A stretch of DNA of 64,000 nt, from the NCBI RefSeq assembly GCF_004337985.1, contig NC_043742.1:4701259-4765258 (forward strand), read 5' to 3'. Below the pieces are notes generated by a model, which was not told where the DNA came from, ran no database searches, and saw only the letters and a program-made list of their open reading frames with translations. This document shows positions 38,096 to 49,520 of this stretch, piece after piece (position 1 is the first letter of the stretch; each line of letters opens with the position of its first letter). Origin of the DNA: Pyricularia pennisetigena (taxonomy: Eukaryota > Ascomycota > Sordariomycetes > Magnaporthales > Pyriculariaceae). Both the position numbers and the translations under genes were made by a program.

Positions 38096-39703
38096 TCAAC
38101 GCACAATAATACAGTCATTGTCAGGCTCTCCCGGTTCGCTAACCTCTTCTCCATCGTTCCAATCCTTTAAACAGTCCCTATTATTTTCCTGTGCTTTATA
38201 AACGTTTTTTTTGCTGACCAAAAGCTCGTTGGGATCCGGAATTACCCTTTTCCTTTTGATCGGCCGTACCGCCTCCAATTTTGCTTTTAACAAACTGATT
38301 TTTTGCTGAGCTTCAGCCAATAAGGTATCCTTGGTTTCGAAGCTTTTTTGGACTTTTGCAAACAAAAGCCGTGAAGTGGCGCTACTTTTTTCGGACCGGG
38401 AAATTTCCTGTAGTTGAAGTCGAATATCTCGGGTCGTTTTAGGGGTTTTCCAAATAAGTAAAGATTGGTTGTTAATTTTTTGGGTTGGATTTCCCGGTGT
38501 TTTATCCCTTTTGAAGCCGTTATTTTTACCTTTTTCGACGTTGACGTTGCTATTTTCTAATAAAAAAGGGTTTAAAAGTGGTTTTGCCAAGTTCACCAGC
38601 CATAACCCCGTCGTACGCCAACCAGATTGAATGGTTTTTGCTATAAATGCTTTTGATCTGGCTTTTCGATAGCAAAGTAGAAAGTTTCGTTTCCCAACAA
38701 CCGTTGAACAGCAAAACTGGGTTACAAATCCCAGGTGACGTCGATAAGCTTCCTTTAACGGCCCAAAAACCGATAAATCCAACGGTTGAAGAACGTGCGA
38801 CGAATGAGGAGGTAAATATAAAAGCTGAATATTATTTTGGAGGCAAACAAGCATAAACTCGTCGCTGACGTGTGATCCGTGGCCGTCGAGAACTAATAAA
38901 CGCTTTTCAGGAGTTAAAGGTTGGGTATTTGGAATAAACACCTTTTTTAACCATTCGATACCTGTTTCATTATTTGTCCACCCGTTTTCTGTTGCATGAA
39001 ATTGCCAGGTATCGAAAGGACTTAAATCAGCTGGAAACCATTGTTGCTGTACGTTTTTCCCCTTAAATATAACGAGGGGAGGTATAACAGCCCCCGTAGC
39101 TGATACACATTCGATTATGCTCGTCCAACCCCGCGTTCCAGGCTCTTTTCGCTGTAATGGCCGGATTTTATTACGCCCTAACACCAGGCCATTAGATCCT
39201 TTGCCTTCCATTATACCTGTTTCGTCCATATTCCAACGGTTGGCCGGTTTTATAGTATCGATAACGGGATTTTTCAAATAGGACCACCAAGATTTAATTA
39301 CCTCGGTTGTAGCCCCATTAACCCGGGCATTTTCTATTCGCCGGGGCCTTTGGGTTTTCAAAATTGGATATCGGGCTATAAAACGGCTAACCCAATGTTT
39401 CCCAAGGCTTTTTCTTTCTCCGGCGGCCTGAAGAATTCGTTCCGCAAAATAGCGTAGTTCTTGATGCGTTGGCGGAAGGCCTAACGCGGCCTGCGCAAGT
39501 ACCCAATCTGCCAAATAGGTCTCCTGCTCCTGTGAAAGCCTTTGACAAAATCTTTTCGCTTGTTGAATTGACTGGGCCCCCTTTAAACGATCGTGAAGGG
39601 TACTCCGAGGAATACCCCATTTTTGCGAGGTTTTGTGAACTGATTTGCCATTTCTTATGTCAGAAATGGCAGCAAGAAGCTGATTTTCAGTGTACTGTTT
39701 CAT
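38096..39703 (-). CDS. Pot2/Fot1-type transposase (pogo family, DD35D)
   Basis: Transposase that binds the terminal repeats and cuts and pastes the element at TA. 535 residues from the ATG at 39703; the frame extends nine codons further only to a TTG. N-terminus: psq-type helix-turn-helix (about 5-42, MKQYTENQLLAAISDIRNG through KWGIPRSTLHDRLKG), then a CENP-B/Tc5-like second DNA-binding region to about 125 (SRFIARYPILKTQRPRR). The DDE_1 catalytic core has Asp160 (NMDETG), Asp273 (VLDGHGSH) and Asp309 (LQPLDLSVFGPLK). Thirty-five residues lie between the last two, the DD35D spacing seen in this group. The Lys/Arg-rich C-terminus (PIKRKRVIPD) may be a nuclear localisation signal. No frameshift or stop, so it may be active. 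Confidence 0.96.
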   Translation of the reverse strand: MKQYTENQLLAAISDIRNGKSVHKTSQKWGIPRSTLHDRLKGAQSIQQAKRFCQRLSQEQETYLADWVLAQAALGLPPTHQELRYFAERILQAAGERKSLGKHWVSRFIARYPILKTQRPRRIENARVNGATTEVIKSWWSYLKNPVIDTIKPANRWNMDETGIMEGKGSNGLVLGRNKIRPLQRKEPGTRGWTSIIECVSATGAVIPPLVIFKGKNVQQQWFPADLSPFDTWQFHATENGWTNNETGIEWLKKVFIPNTQPLTPEKRLLVLDGHGSHVSDEFMLVCLQNNIQLLYLPPHSSHVLQPLDLSVFGPLKEAYRRHLGFVTQFCCSTVVGKRNFLLCYRKARSKAFIAKTIQSGWRTTGLWLVNLAKPLLNPFLLENSNVNVEKGKNNGFKRDKTPGNPTQKINNQSLLIWKTPKTTRDIRLQLQEISRSEKSSATSRLLFAKVQKSFETKDTLLAEAQQKISLLKAKLEAVRPIKRKRVIPDPNELLVSKKNVYKAQENNRDCLKDWNDGEEVSEPGEPDNDCIIVR

Positions 39704-39811
39704 TGGAAAGTTTGGAGCAAGAATCTTCAAAATGCAAGTTCTAAAGTGAAAAATTCGTCTAGATATTTATAAAATAAAACAAAGGGTTGACGTGGCTGAG
39801 TAGATATTTTT

Positions 39812-39854
39812 AGGGGCCGGACTTTAGGGGGGTCGGAGATGTGGAGCCCAACGT
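39812..39854. repeat. right terminal inverted repeat of Pot2-like element
   Basis: 43 bp ending GAGCCCAACGT next to TA; reverse complement of the left repeat except one C-to-T position. Confidence 0.95.
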
Positions 39855-42746
39855 TACTCTATATTCCCCAATTTGCAACGTATCCGAGAACTACCGGTAG
39901 GTTACGAAGTAAGGACATATTTACATTTTTATATATTAGCAGTTCGTTGGTGATGAACCAGGAAACCTGGAGGATCAGCGGACTTTATTTAACACAAGAG
40001 GGACCGAAACGCAGATGCGATTCCCACTTACTCCCCTCATGGAGTTCTTCTGCTGCTGGCACGACATAGCCTATTCTGGACTAGTTTGAGTACGATGGCG
40101 TTAGTCCTCACTGTCTTTTTCTTTGCCTTATTGCTTTTTTATTTTTTTTATTTTTATTTTTATCTTTATCTTTTTGATTTTTCCTATCACATTTGTGCCG
40201 TGTGCAATACAGATAAAGGTTGCATTTTGCAATGAGGGCGATGGCAGCAACAACAGGGCACCATGGCAACCGGGATTTTCAGACCACCACTCGGCGTCGT
40301 ATTATTCTGGTTGGCATTGGCAATGTGATGTGCCATTTAGTATACGAGTTGGCTGCACGTAGAATCGAATCCTGTTTGTTACGTGGGGCCCATGTTAATG
40401 GCTGCTACTATAACTGATGAGAGATGTATTAAATTGGCAACTGATGTTGGATTTTAGGATAGAGCACCGGTGCAACTGGTCCAGCATTATTTGGTTTACG
40501 AGAAGCTGGGCAAGACTAGGTTTGATAGGATAACAACATCGATCACCCCCACTACTATTCTAGGTTGACTTTTTCCGACGTCGCCCACAATTTCATGCTG
40601 CGTGCGTTGCACGTTGGTGTACGCCGTCGCTTGTAGCGGGAGCCTAAAAGGAATTTAACGCAGTCAGTCCAAGTATTCTCCGGCTATGTTTCTCCAAACC
40701 GTCAAGGCCGACAGACAGCCTGCAAGGTACCCGCGCATCCGTAATTAGCTGCAAGTCAGTCAGCTGCCACACTACGATGGCGCTTGGGATCCTGACTTGG
40801 CAGATGGTGGTTGAGAGGTGTACAGTACAGTACTGTACCTACCACAGTACTTTACCTAGCTAGGCTAAAGAAGCCAGACATTTTGCAGCCCTGCCTAGCT
40901 CAGCAGACGGACGGACGATCGTGTCCAGCAAATAATTACTTGATTTCTGAGCATCGTTGCAAGTAAGTGGAGGGGTTTGGTTGCATGGAGAGTGGCTGCC
41001 ACTATCAATTTTGTCTACCAGATTTCCGCAAGAAGGGATCTCTTGAACGGTAGCATCGCAATTTGCGCCATGTAGATGCTTTCTAGAAGCGATAATTAGA
41101 GACTTGGAAGTTGTTCGTCCAGACCTTGATGCAGGACATTTGACTGGCCCGTGAACACATGGTTCCCATTGTATGAGCTGTGGGTACTTGCCACAGTGAG
41201 CCCCCCATTCCCCGGCACTTTCATGTCCACTAAAGTCGCTTGGTATTTGCTCGTTTTGTTTTTACATTTCAATGCGTGTCACAGGAAAAAAAAAATCATA
41301 AAAAAAGAAACAAAGATGAATAAAGATACGGATAAACCTGTTTTATGGGATCCTAGAATCGCCCGTGCAAGATCTCAAAGATTCTTTTCGATTGCCCCAT
41401 TGGAAACACTAGCCACGCATGGGCATTCAGCGGAGTGTCAAAAAGGAAGCTGTCATGTTTTTGCTGTTCCTGGTAGGATGGGGGTGAGGTTTGATCGCCT
41501 CACACCATTTGCACTACAGACATTGCCTATGCTGAATACAGCCTAGTTCGATGCATTCAGGGGTCTTGTTCGACCGTTTTTGTGACCTGACCATTCGTTC
41601 GCCCGCCGCGACAATGCACCAGCTCAGCTGTAATACCTTATGTATCTGGAGGTATGGATGTGGTGCAGAAACAGGAAACTAAAACCCAAACCTAGACTAG
41701 CAGAGGTAATCAATGTCGCCAGCTAATGTACTGTAAGCGTGTCATCCTCCGACTGCAAAGCATCCTTTCTAGTTTGGGCTTGGGTCAAGCCACTCAGTGG
41801 TGTTGAACCCATTCCTTAGGTACCTTACACCTCGAGGTGATTAATTACTTTGCCCTTCCCAGTCTGCGCGAGGAGTAAGGCAGGCATGCTCGGACAAACC
41901 CATTTAGAATTGTCAAAAAAGATTAATCCTTTGACACGAATGAGCCTCCAGGGTAAATCCATATTTGTTGTTACTATTCTCCGCATCTTATGCTACTCAG
42001 TCCCACTGCGTCAACCCACCGCGACAAGGGGAGCCTGGCCCTGAGAACCCCTGCCCTTTGGATCAAGGGCCGAATTGGACATGGCCTTTGTCGTGTGCGT
42101 ATTATGCGGTGTGCCTGTTTCCATTTTCTGCGCCTGACCACCATTTCGACACACCGCACTTATTGGGGAGGGGGGCACTTTACACCCACACCCCATGGAC
42201 GAACCAGACCCTTCACCTCTTTCGAGACAGACATCGCAACAGCACGGACGCCGATACCCTTTCTTTCACTCGATGGTAAACAACCCCATATTATCCCTCC
42301 CTGTGATCCTCCTTTGTTTCCATGCTGCATACCCGCACTCCTTTTTCATTTTTTCTTCTTCTTTTCTTCTTAACGAACAGTCTACAAACAAATCCTCCAA
42401 CTGGACATCATTATTTCTAGTCTAGTCTAGGGCCTCAGAAGCAAAACTCAGAAAATAGTTGGACTTGGCCTACAAGCTTTGACCATTGCCAACGTGAAAT
42501 AACTACCTACCATATCGACTTACGATCACTTCTCGGAGCTTCTTCGCTTGCACCCGGCGTCACCTATCCGAATTCGAATTCGACCAGCTGCCAACGCTGC
42601 TGCTACGTACAGCGTCAGCCCACATCCCGCAGCGCCTGTCAGTCCGCTGTGGTGCTGAGGTTGATATCGACGGGGTTTTGTCACGGATCACGATAGGTCT
42701 TTCAACTGGAGGTTGTTGAAGGACTAGCCAGGAGAAGCAGATCAGT
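39855..42746. other. gene-free stretch upstream of the LIM-domain gene
   Basis: No supported gene. Contains T-rich runs near 40133-40185, a perfect 14-bp palindrome at 40825-40838 and, towards its right end, C/T-rich sequence likely to be the long 5' UTR or promoter of the LIM gene. A 131-codon frame at 41151-41546 has no domain. Confidence 0.5.
40825..40838. repeat. perfect 14-bp palindrome GTACAGTACTGTAC
   Basis: Self-complementary sequence in intergenic DNA, followed by further GTAC/ACCTA-rich sequence. Related GTACAGTA strings occur elsewhere in spacers of the window (for example near 28493 and 37200). Confidence 0.7.
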
Positions 42747-45090
42747 ATGGCCGATAGGCAGTCGAGCTTCCTGCCGACGATAAAATGTTCGTCATGTGGC
42801 AACCAGATCGAGATTTCTATGATGGGGGAGCACATCTGCGGAGGCGCAGGTGGTTCAGATGGTAAGTTCGGTTCACGTCCTCTATCTGTGCATGTCATCT
42901 GTTATTTTTATTTTTATTTTTTCCATGCAGAGAAAATCTAGTACAGGAACCACATCTTCTAACTTGAGACTACTCAGCATCACCTACTCCCCCTCTAGAT
43001 AAGATTGATGAGACTTTTATGCCATTTAATAAATCAGTACACGAAAAGATCGGCCGAGTTCCACCACCACCAAAGGTTGATACTTTGGCAGCAAGTAAGT
43101 TGACAAGCTCATCTTCAGTTGATTCTTTTGCAGTCTGAACCATATCGCTAATAAGCTCACCTTTTTTTCCCTCCCCATTCTAGACCGCACATACTACCGC
43201 GCTGGGCAACTAACACCTGTCAGCAACTCCAGCGGCTCAGCCTCTCGCAGCGGATCGCCTCTCACACCTACTGGTCGGGTGCTAGGGCGCTCTGAAGACT
43301 ATTTCACACCAAAGATTGCCAACGAACACGACTTGGCCTCTCCACGGAATCAGCCACGGCGGCCTGGGGGTTATGGGGGTATGGAAGATGTCGAAGACGA
43401 TATGTACCCCAATAACTCTCCTAAGAAACAACCTTCGAGTTTATTGTCTCGTATGAATACTATTACTCCCGGCCCATTCGAGTCAAAGAGGCCGGTTGCG
43501 GCCAAGAATGCCTTCCCTTCCAGATCAAACGAGCCGGAAGATGCCTACAATGACCGGCCTATGACCTCAAACTCGAACAGAAGCTTTGGGAGCAGCCAGC
43601 CTCCTAGGATGCCGAGGAAGAACGGTTACGGCGGGTTTGGCCCTCCCCAAAGGTCGCCGGGTGAATATGAGCCCGAGCCACCAAGTGCAATCAGCAGATC
43701 TGGGACGTTTCCGCGGGAGAGCGACCCAATGGAGGCACCTCTGCGTACCCCCTCTGCCCCCGGTCCTCGGCCGGACAGGTTACGACGATCGTCGGACGAG
43801 GCAAACGAAAGGTTTATGGATGGGGAAAACAGGGAGCATGCCACCAACGGCATGTACGCGACAAGAACCTCAGTAACACGCGATACCTCTAGGCAGCCGC
43901 CACCGAGGACCAGCCTCCTTAACCGACCGACCACCCGTGATGGTGGCGGTGCCCCGAGTGCCATTGACTTGGCCAATGAATTTGGCGTCGGGAATCCATA
44001 TCACAGTTCGAACGTTTCCATGTCATCAAGCGCATCGGCCTCGAGTGGCGCCGAATCTCGCCGTCCTAGTCAACCAAGCTCACAGACCAGTCCCGCCCGC
44101 TCAATCAGGAACCGATCGGCCAGAAAGCCATCTAATACCTCCGACATTGACAACTTAATGCAGGATCTCCAATCCTCAATGCTGAGCGATGTGCAGTCTC
44201 GGGATCTACCACCATCACCACCTGAACCACTCTCCATGAAATCAGGATCCCTTCGCAGCCAGTCTCGACCTAGCCCACCACCGATGAAAACTCCGCCGCT
44301 GGACGGCCCAAGCCAAAGAGAAGCGATGGACCGCGGAATGGACAGGGGGCGCCAGTGGGGTGAAGATCGAGGCTCATCCCCTCGCTATGCCTCTCCCGAG
44401 CGTAGGCGCGAGCCAACCAGGGCACCATCTCGACCAGGACTTCGCAGCCAGTCTAGAGGCCGGGTGCCAGTAAATCGCGGCAACTGCAAGGCTTGCCGGG
44501 AACCCATCACAGGCAAGAGCATTTCGAGCGCGGATGGTAGGCTCACGGGCAGGTACCACAAGGCATGCTTTGTGTGCACCACTTGCCGCGACCCATTTCC
44601 TTCTGCGACATTCTACGTCCACGACGACAAGCCTTACTGCGAGCAACACTATCACGAGAAGAACGGGAGTCTCTGTGGAAGCTGCGGCATTGGAATCGAG
44701 GGCCAGTACTTGGCGGACGAGGCAGAAGAGAAATTCCACCCAAGATGCTTCCGATGCAGCGACTGTGGCCAGATCCTTGACGATGGCTATTTTGACGTCA
44801 ATGGGAGGCGATACTGCGAGCGAGATGCCTTGAGGCGCGTCCAGCCACCGCCATCCTGGGGTCCCCCCAGCAGGACAGGGACTCCGAGCAACCTGGGACC
44901 CAGGGGACCCCCCAACATGCGAGGATCCTCGGGATTGGGACCTGGACTCCAACCAGGCGGTCCCAAAGGCTATCCCGCACCTGGTGGTCGACCTGGAAGA
45001 CCCATGGGAGGGCCTCCCAACAGCAGCAGGCTGGGCCCAGGCCCACGACCGCGGATGGAGAAGCGTATGACGAGACTTGGCATGATGTAA
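42747..45090 (+). CDS. paxillin-like LIM-domain protein (Pxl1/PaxB type)
   Basis: Likely cytoskeletal scaffold at sites of polar growth or septation, by analogy with yeast/fission-yeast Pxl1. Three exons, 42747-42861, 42999-43094 and 43184-45090, with introns of 137 and 89 nt, give 705 residues. The N-terminus has a small CxxC...H-x-C cluster (KCSSCGNQIEISMMGEHIC, about 14-32) followed by DETFMPFNKSVHEKIGRVPPPP. Residues 75-500 are disordered, Ser/Pro/Arg-rich; a short acidic-hydrophobic motif DIDNLMQDLQSSM near 391-403 resembles an LD motif. Two tandem LIM domains end the protein: about 505-559 (CKACREP ... YHKACFVCTTC ... CEQH) and 568-617 (CGSCG ... FHPRCFRCSDC ... CERD), with zinc ligands present in each. 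A Gly/Pro-rich tail follows. All introns keep frame. Confidence 0.92.
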
Positions 45091-46223
45091 ATGCCCACCA
45101 AGCCTCTATGAACCATATCTCCACACTCAACTATTCTTTGAAATATATATAAACGACATGGATCATTTGCTTTGTTTTACAGCGAGGGACGTTTTGTCGA
45201 TGTTTTGGGCTTATACTGCGCTTTTGATATATACACATATTTACTGTGCTTACCCGCGCACCCCGGCTTTACGGCCCGGCCCACGTCGAGAGGGACGTTC
45301 AGGATACCCCATTTGCTATATACCCTTCATTTACACATTATATATTTATGTCTATTTTTCCATATATTATTCCTCTGATTTTCTTTATGTTTTTGTGATT
45401 CATATAGAGTCGCGGGGGCAAAGATGATGGGAATTGGGCGGAAATCATGGTGATGACGCAAGGGCATATTGGGCTTGAATCACGTCGATGCTGGGAAAAG
45501 ACAACTGACTATAGGGCTGCATAAGTCCCCACTTGAGGCTCAGCCATGCCACTCTATTATGTACGGCAGAGGACGTTATGCCAACAAACTCAAGGCCAGC
45601 CACTTAGCATTTTTTACTACACATATTAGGATATTGCATGGCGTACCTAGCCTTAATAATTAATGCAGAGTACCAGAATTTTTTGGGGATCTTCCATCAC
45701 TTTGACGCCTCGGGTCCACAGTACATTATACTTTTGTATGCACGCACCCTAGCGCACGCATCTACTTTCACGACGGGGATACCATGTTTCCATATTCTAC
45801 CCCATCTACAAACCAAACAGAGAACTAGCTTTCTTTCTGTATCGGGCACAGGTTCCCAATTGGGCAACACTGAAGCTTTGGTCTCAGGTTGCTGGAGACG
45901 CCGCGACCACTGACCAAATTGAGCGGGCAGCAGAAACGCCCCCCAAAAGTCCGATAGCATCCCGCAAATGTTACTTTAACTTTTTGTGCTCGGCATCCCA
46001 ATGACTGTCACCAACTGCGCCTCCGCAGAACGTCCGTTTCAGCCCATTCTGCTCAAGACGACAATCGCCTGATTTTTTTTCTTCTTTCATACAAAGCATG
46101 AACTGCATTTAGTAAATCTTGTGGATATTCCCACATATTTGGTTGCTGCATTTTTTCTTGCCCTGATTATATATATGGTCGAAAACCAACCTGACACCAT
46201 CCAGAGTGAAGCCGTTAGGTCCG

Positions 46224-46267
<44 letters not shown>

Positions 46268-46458
46268 CTTTTAAGGTACTTTTTTGCCTATGTATACACT
46301 ATACCAGTCTATGCGTCTAGCAATCTATGACTTACAGAGGACCCACACTTTCTAGGTCGGTTCCGAAAGAAGGAGAAGAAAAAAGTAAACAAAAGAAAAT
46401 AAGAAGCAAGAAAAACATGTGGCAACCCGAAATTGAAGTAGAGTAAACTATGTTGATA
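45091..46458. other. spacer between convergent LIM and PCS60 genes
   Basis: Shared 3' region. Contains AT-rich sequence at 45300-45420 and an A42 run at 46224-46265. No coding frame with a domain. Confidence 0.5.
46224..46265. repeat. poly(A) homopolymer, 42 nt
   Basis: The longest homopolymer in the window, about 195 nt beyond the PCS60 stop codon. No flanking direct repeat or retroelement body seen. Confidence 0.9.
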
Positions 46459-48345
46459 TCACAGCTTAGCCTTGTTGTCTTGCTTCTGCATCGTCTCGGC
46501 GACTATGCGGCGCTGAATCTTGCCCGTGGCCGTTTTGGGCATGATTTCCGTGTAGTAAATCTTTAATTTGTAGCAAAAGTGTTAGTTGGACCGACGATTC
46601 CTGTTTCACATTTATTGCGGCAGAGGAAGATGGCTTTTTTTTTTTTTTTACCTTCTCGGGCACCTTAAACTTGGCCAGCCTGGCCGCAACCCACTCCCGC
46701 AGCTCGTCCTTCCCAAGCTTGGCTCCGGGCTTGAGCACTACTGCTACACCGACGTCTTGGCCGTAAAGCTCGCTCGGGACGGCGAAGCTGACGGCCTCGG
46801 AGACGGCGGCGTGGCGGGTGATGACGTTGTCGAGCTCGATGGGCGAGATCTTCTCGCCGGCCTTGTTGATGAGCTCCTTGATGCGGCCCGTGATGGTGAC
46901 GTAGCCGTCCTCGGGGTCCATCTTGCCCTGGTCTCCGGTGCGGAAGAAGCCTCCCTTGGTGAAGGCGCTCGCGTTGGCCTCGGCGTTGTTGAGGTAGCCG
47001 CTCGTGACATTCTCGCCCCGGATGCAGATCTCGCCCTCGACGCCGCGCGGCAGCTCGTTGCCCTCGCCGTCCAGGATGCGCACCTCGACGCCCTGGCCGA
47101 TGCCCACGCTGCCCGGCTTTCTCTTGGCCGGCGGAAGCGGGTTCGACGTCATCTGGTGCGCCGCCTCGGTCATGGCGTAGGCCTCGAGCACGGGCGCGCC
47201 GAACTTCTCCTCGAGCTGGGCGAAGACGGTCGGGGAGAGCGGCGAGGAGCAGGAGCGGATGAAGCGGATCTTGGGCAGAGGGCTCGGCGCTGGGTTCTTG
47301 AGCAGGATCTGGTGGATCGTGGGCACGGCCGTGTACCAATTCGCGCCGTGCTGCACAAAGTCGCGCCAAAAGTCCGAGGCGGAGAACTTGGTCGGGACCA
47401 CCATGGACCCTCCGGTGTAGAAAGGTGCCAGGAGGCCGCAGAGCAGACCATGGACGTGGAAGAGCGGCATGACGAGCATGGTTCTGTCCGCCGGGGTCAG
47501 CTGGTAGGTGTTTTTGATGTTGTCTATCACAGGGTTAGTGGATGTGTGGGATGCGACAGCTATTTATCGACACATAATCTTTGACTACTTACCCATAGTC
47601 CTCGTCAAATTACGGTGTGACAAGGGGACCTGATGGTTGTTTGTTAGAACCATGTTAGCCGATTTGCAATCTCAACATAGCGACGATTTTGGTCTCTGTT
47701 AACAACATACCACCTTGGGTCGAGAGGTTGTTCCACTGGGGCATTGTTTTCATCATTAGCATCTAGTCGAGTCCAGCTGGATCTTGTATAAGGTGAGTAT
47801 TTGCAAACGGACCTGGTGTGCAGCACAAGAGCAGTGTCCTCGGGCTGAGGTTCAAGAAGCTTTTGTCCTCCGTTACCCTTCAGCAGGCCCAAGTCCTTGA
47901 CATCCAGAGCAACCTCTGCCTTATGGGCGTCCCAGTAGCACTCGGCAACAGCAGCGTTGAAGCGCTTGGCGGCCTTGACGGCAGGGCTGCCGGCGGCAAA
48001 GGCACCGCGAGGCACCAGCACAATGGCGGACTTGACATCCTCGATGTAGAACTCAAACTCGTCCTGCTTGTAGTTTGGGTTCAGGGGTGCAGCAATGCCA
48101 CGCTGCCAGCTCGACGCCAGGAACGACACGATGAACTCGTACGAGTTCACCGTGGCAATGGATACGGCGGACCCTTGGGTGATGCCTATGGCGGCGAGCT
48201 TGGCCTGAAACTTGGACACCTCGGCGACGAGCCCAGCATAAGTCACGGTGAGGGCCGCGTCCCCAGGCTTTGCTGCAGGTATTATGACGGCCGTAGCATT
48301 TGATTGGCCGTGGATGGCACCTTTGAGCGTGTTTGGCGCAGCCAT
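46459..48345 (-). CDS. PCS60: peroxisomal AMP-binding acyl/oxalyl-CoA synthetase (Pcs60/Fat2 type)
   Basis: ATP-dependent acid-CoA ligase; yeast Pcs60 and plant AAE3 act on oxalate. Five exons, 48345-47813, 47735-47711, 47629-47593, 47523-46652 and 46560-46459, give 522 residues. Two are tiny (25 and 37 nt), and together they encode most of the AMP-binding signature. The joins read LVLHTSGTTSRPKVVPLSHRNLTRTMDNIKNTYQL; the P-loop-like motif at 178-185 is SGTTSRPK, with Ser where most relatives have Gly. Further landmarks are MPLFHVHGLLCGLL, AYAMTEAAHQM, FFRTGDQGKMDPEDGYVTITGRIKELINKAGEKISP and the C-terminal catalytic lysine region MPKTATGKIQRR. The protein ends in AKL, a fair peroxisomal PTS1. 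The last acceptor (TTAAAG) is weak but required for the family C-terminus. Donor GTCCGT of intron 1 is unusual. Confidence 0.93.
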
Positions 48346-49520
48346 TTTGAGTTTGATTTTTTTTTCTTCTTTTTTTCTCTTCGCGTCTCCTTCTTTTTTC
48401 TTTGAAATTTATTAGAAACAAAATAAATAAATACGTTGCAGTTTTGAGAACAATCTAAAAAGTAGAAATAGAGAGATACAAAGCAATCAATCCCCTCACA
48501 AAGTTCACGATCAGAAACAACCGGCAAGACAGAAAAAGTTACGACACGTTTTTTTCCTTTCTGTCAGATAGAGCTGAGGCGCCTTGGCCGGAACACCAGT
48601 CCCGTGTAAGACCCATAGCGACCCACTCTAACTCGGCAGACACTGTGATTGAAAGCCCTGCAATTAAACTCCGTTTAGTAGTATTTAACCTTACCGTCAC
48701 CAAGGTATCCATAGTTATTCTGGAACTAACGCGCGTCAACATGGCTTGCATCCGACCCAACGTATTTGCAAACTGCCTGATCTGTGGATTGATTGTCGAC
48801 ATATTCCTAGGAATAAGAATGCACTAAATCTATAGGCCAGTGTTATTTGTAGTGCTTAGAACCTTCGTGCTTCCGCTTTGGTTATTCTCTAATCTACTCT
48901 TTGGACACCCACGTGAATATCCGCGCGGGCGATCATACAACTACAATACAATCCTGCTCGTGGTAACAAATCGACCCAAAACCCCAACAAAGAAGGATGC
49001 CGGCGCTGTAGGTTATCGAAGCATAACCAACCGCCATATCTGTCCCACGATCCTTCGCGCATAACCGCCACAAATTTTCTGCTTCCTACCATACCTATGG
49101 AGGTAGATAACTGCACCAACTCAACCAAGGAAGACACCAGAGTCTTGATCATACAACCTCTACAACGAAATAATCAACTTGAAGTGTGATGTACGACTTT
49201 GCTGATAAGTTGTGAAGCGGTCAATCTGTAACTGGACGTAAAATGTCATCATAGCTGAGTATATAATACGTAGCCATCCCGCTGTCATTGAACGACTGTT
49301 CATCAACTTCAAAGTAAGGAATTGTATGCTATTTTGATCTGAGGTGTGACAGAAAAGCCCGTTTCATCCACAAGATCTGCAAGCTTGGGACTTCAATGTC
49401 CTCGATCAAGCAGCCACTCAGGCCTTCGGAGGTCTGGAAATATTCCTGTAAGAAAAAGAAATTCAAAATCAATGTTAGTAAAAGGGGTATAGGATGCATG
49501 GCAAAATTCAAGGAAAGCCC
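48346..49520. other. spacer between PCS60 and the PDK-like gene
   Basis: PCS60 promoter side carries a T/C-rich tract (48356-48408), typical of fungal 5' leaders. The right part is the 3' UTR of the kinase gene. No coding frame with a domain. Confidence 0.5.

Larger units (their letters stand above)
37997..39854 (-). mobile_element. Pot2-like Tc1/mariner-pogo DNA transposon, apparently complete
   Basis: 1,858-bp element bounded by 43-bp terminal inverted repeats at 37997-38039 and 39812-39854 that differ at one position (C left, T right when read inward). It is flanked by the TA dinucleotide at 37995-37996 and 39855-39856, the expected Tc1/mariner target duplication. One intronless 535-codon frame fills the interior. 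Length, repeat size and ORF size match the published Pot2 element of Magnaporthe/Pyricularia (about 1.86 kb, 43-bp repeats, 535 codons), from memory. Base composition is visibly more AT-rich than nearby host genes, and no premature stops or obvious RIP damage are seen. Orientation is given as that of the transposase. Confidence 0.95.

Noticed and set aside
46224..46265. Poly(A) run as a retroposon tail
   Set aside because: No reverse-transcriptase fragment, processed gene copy or target-site duplication is visible beside it.
46586..47584. 332-codon plus-strand frame
   Set aside because: Antisense to the main PCS60 exon and GC-driven; no domain, whereas the minus-strand product has every family motif.
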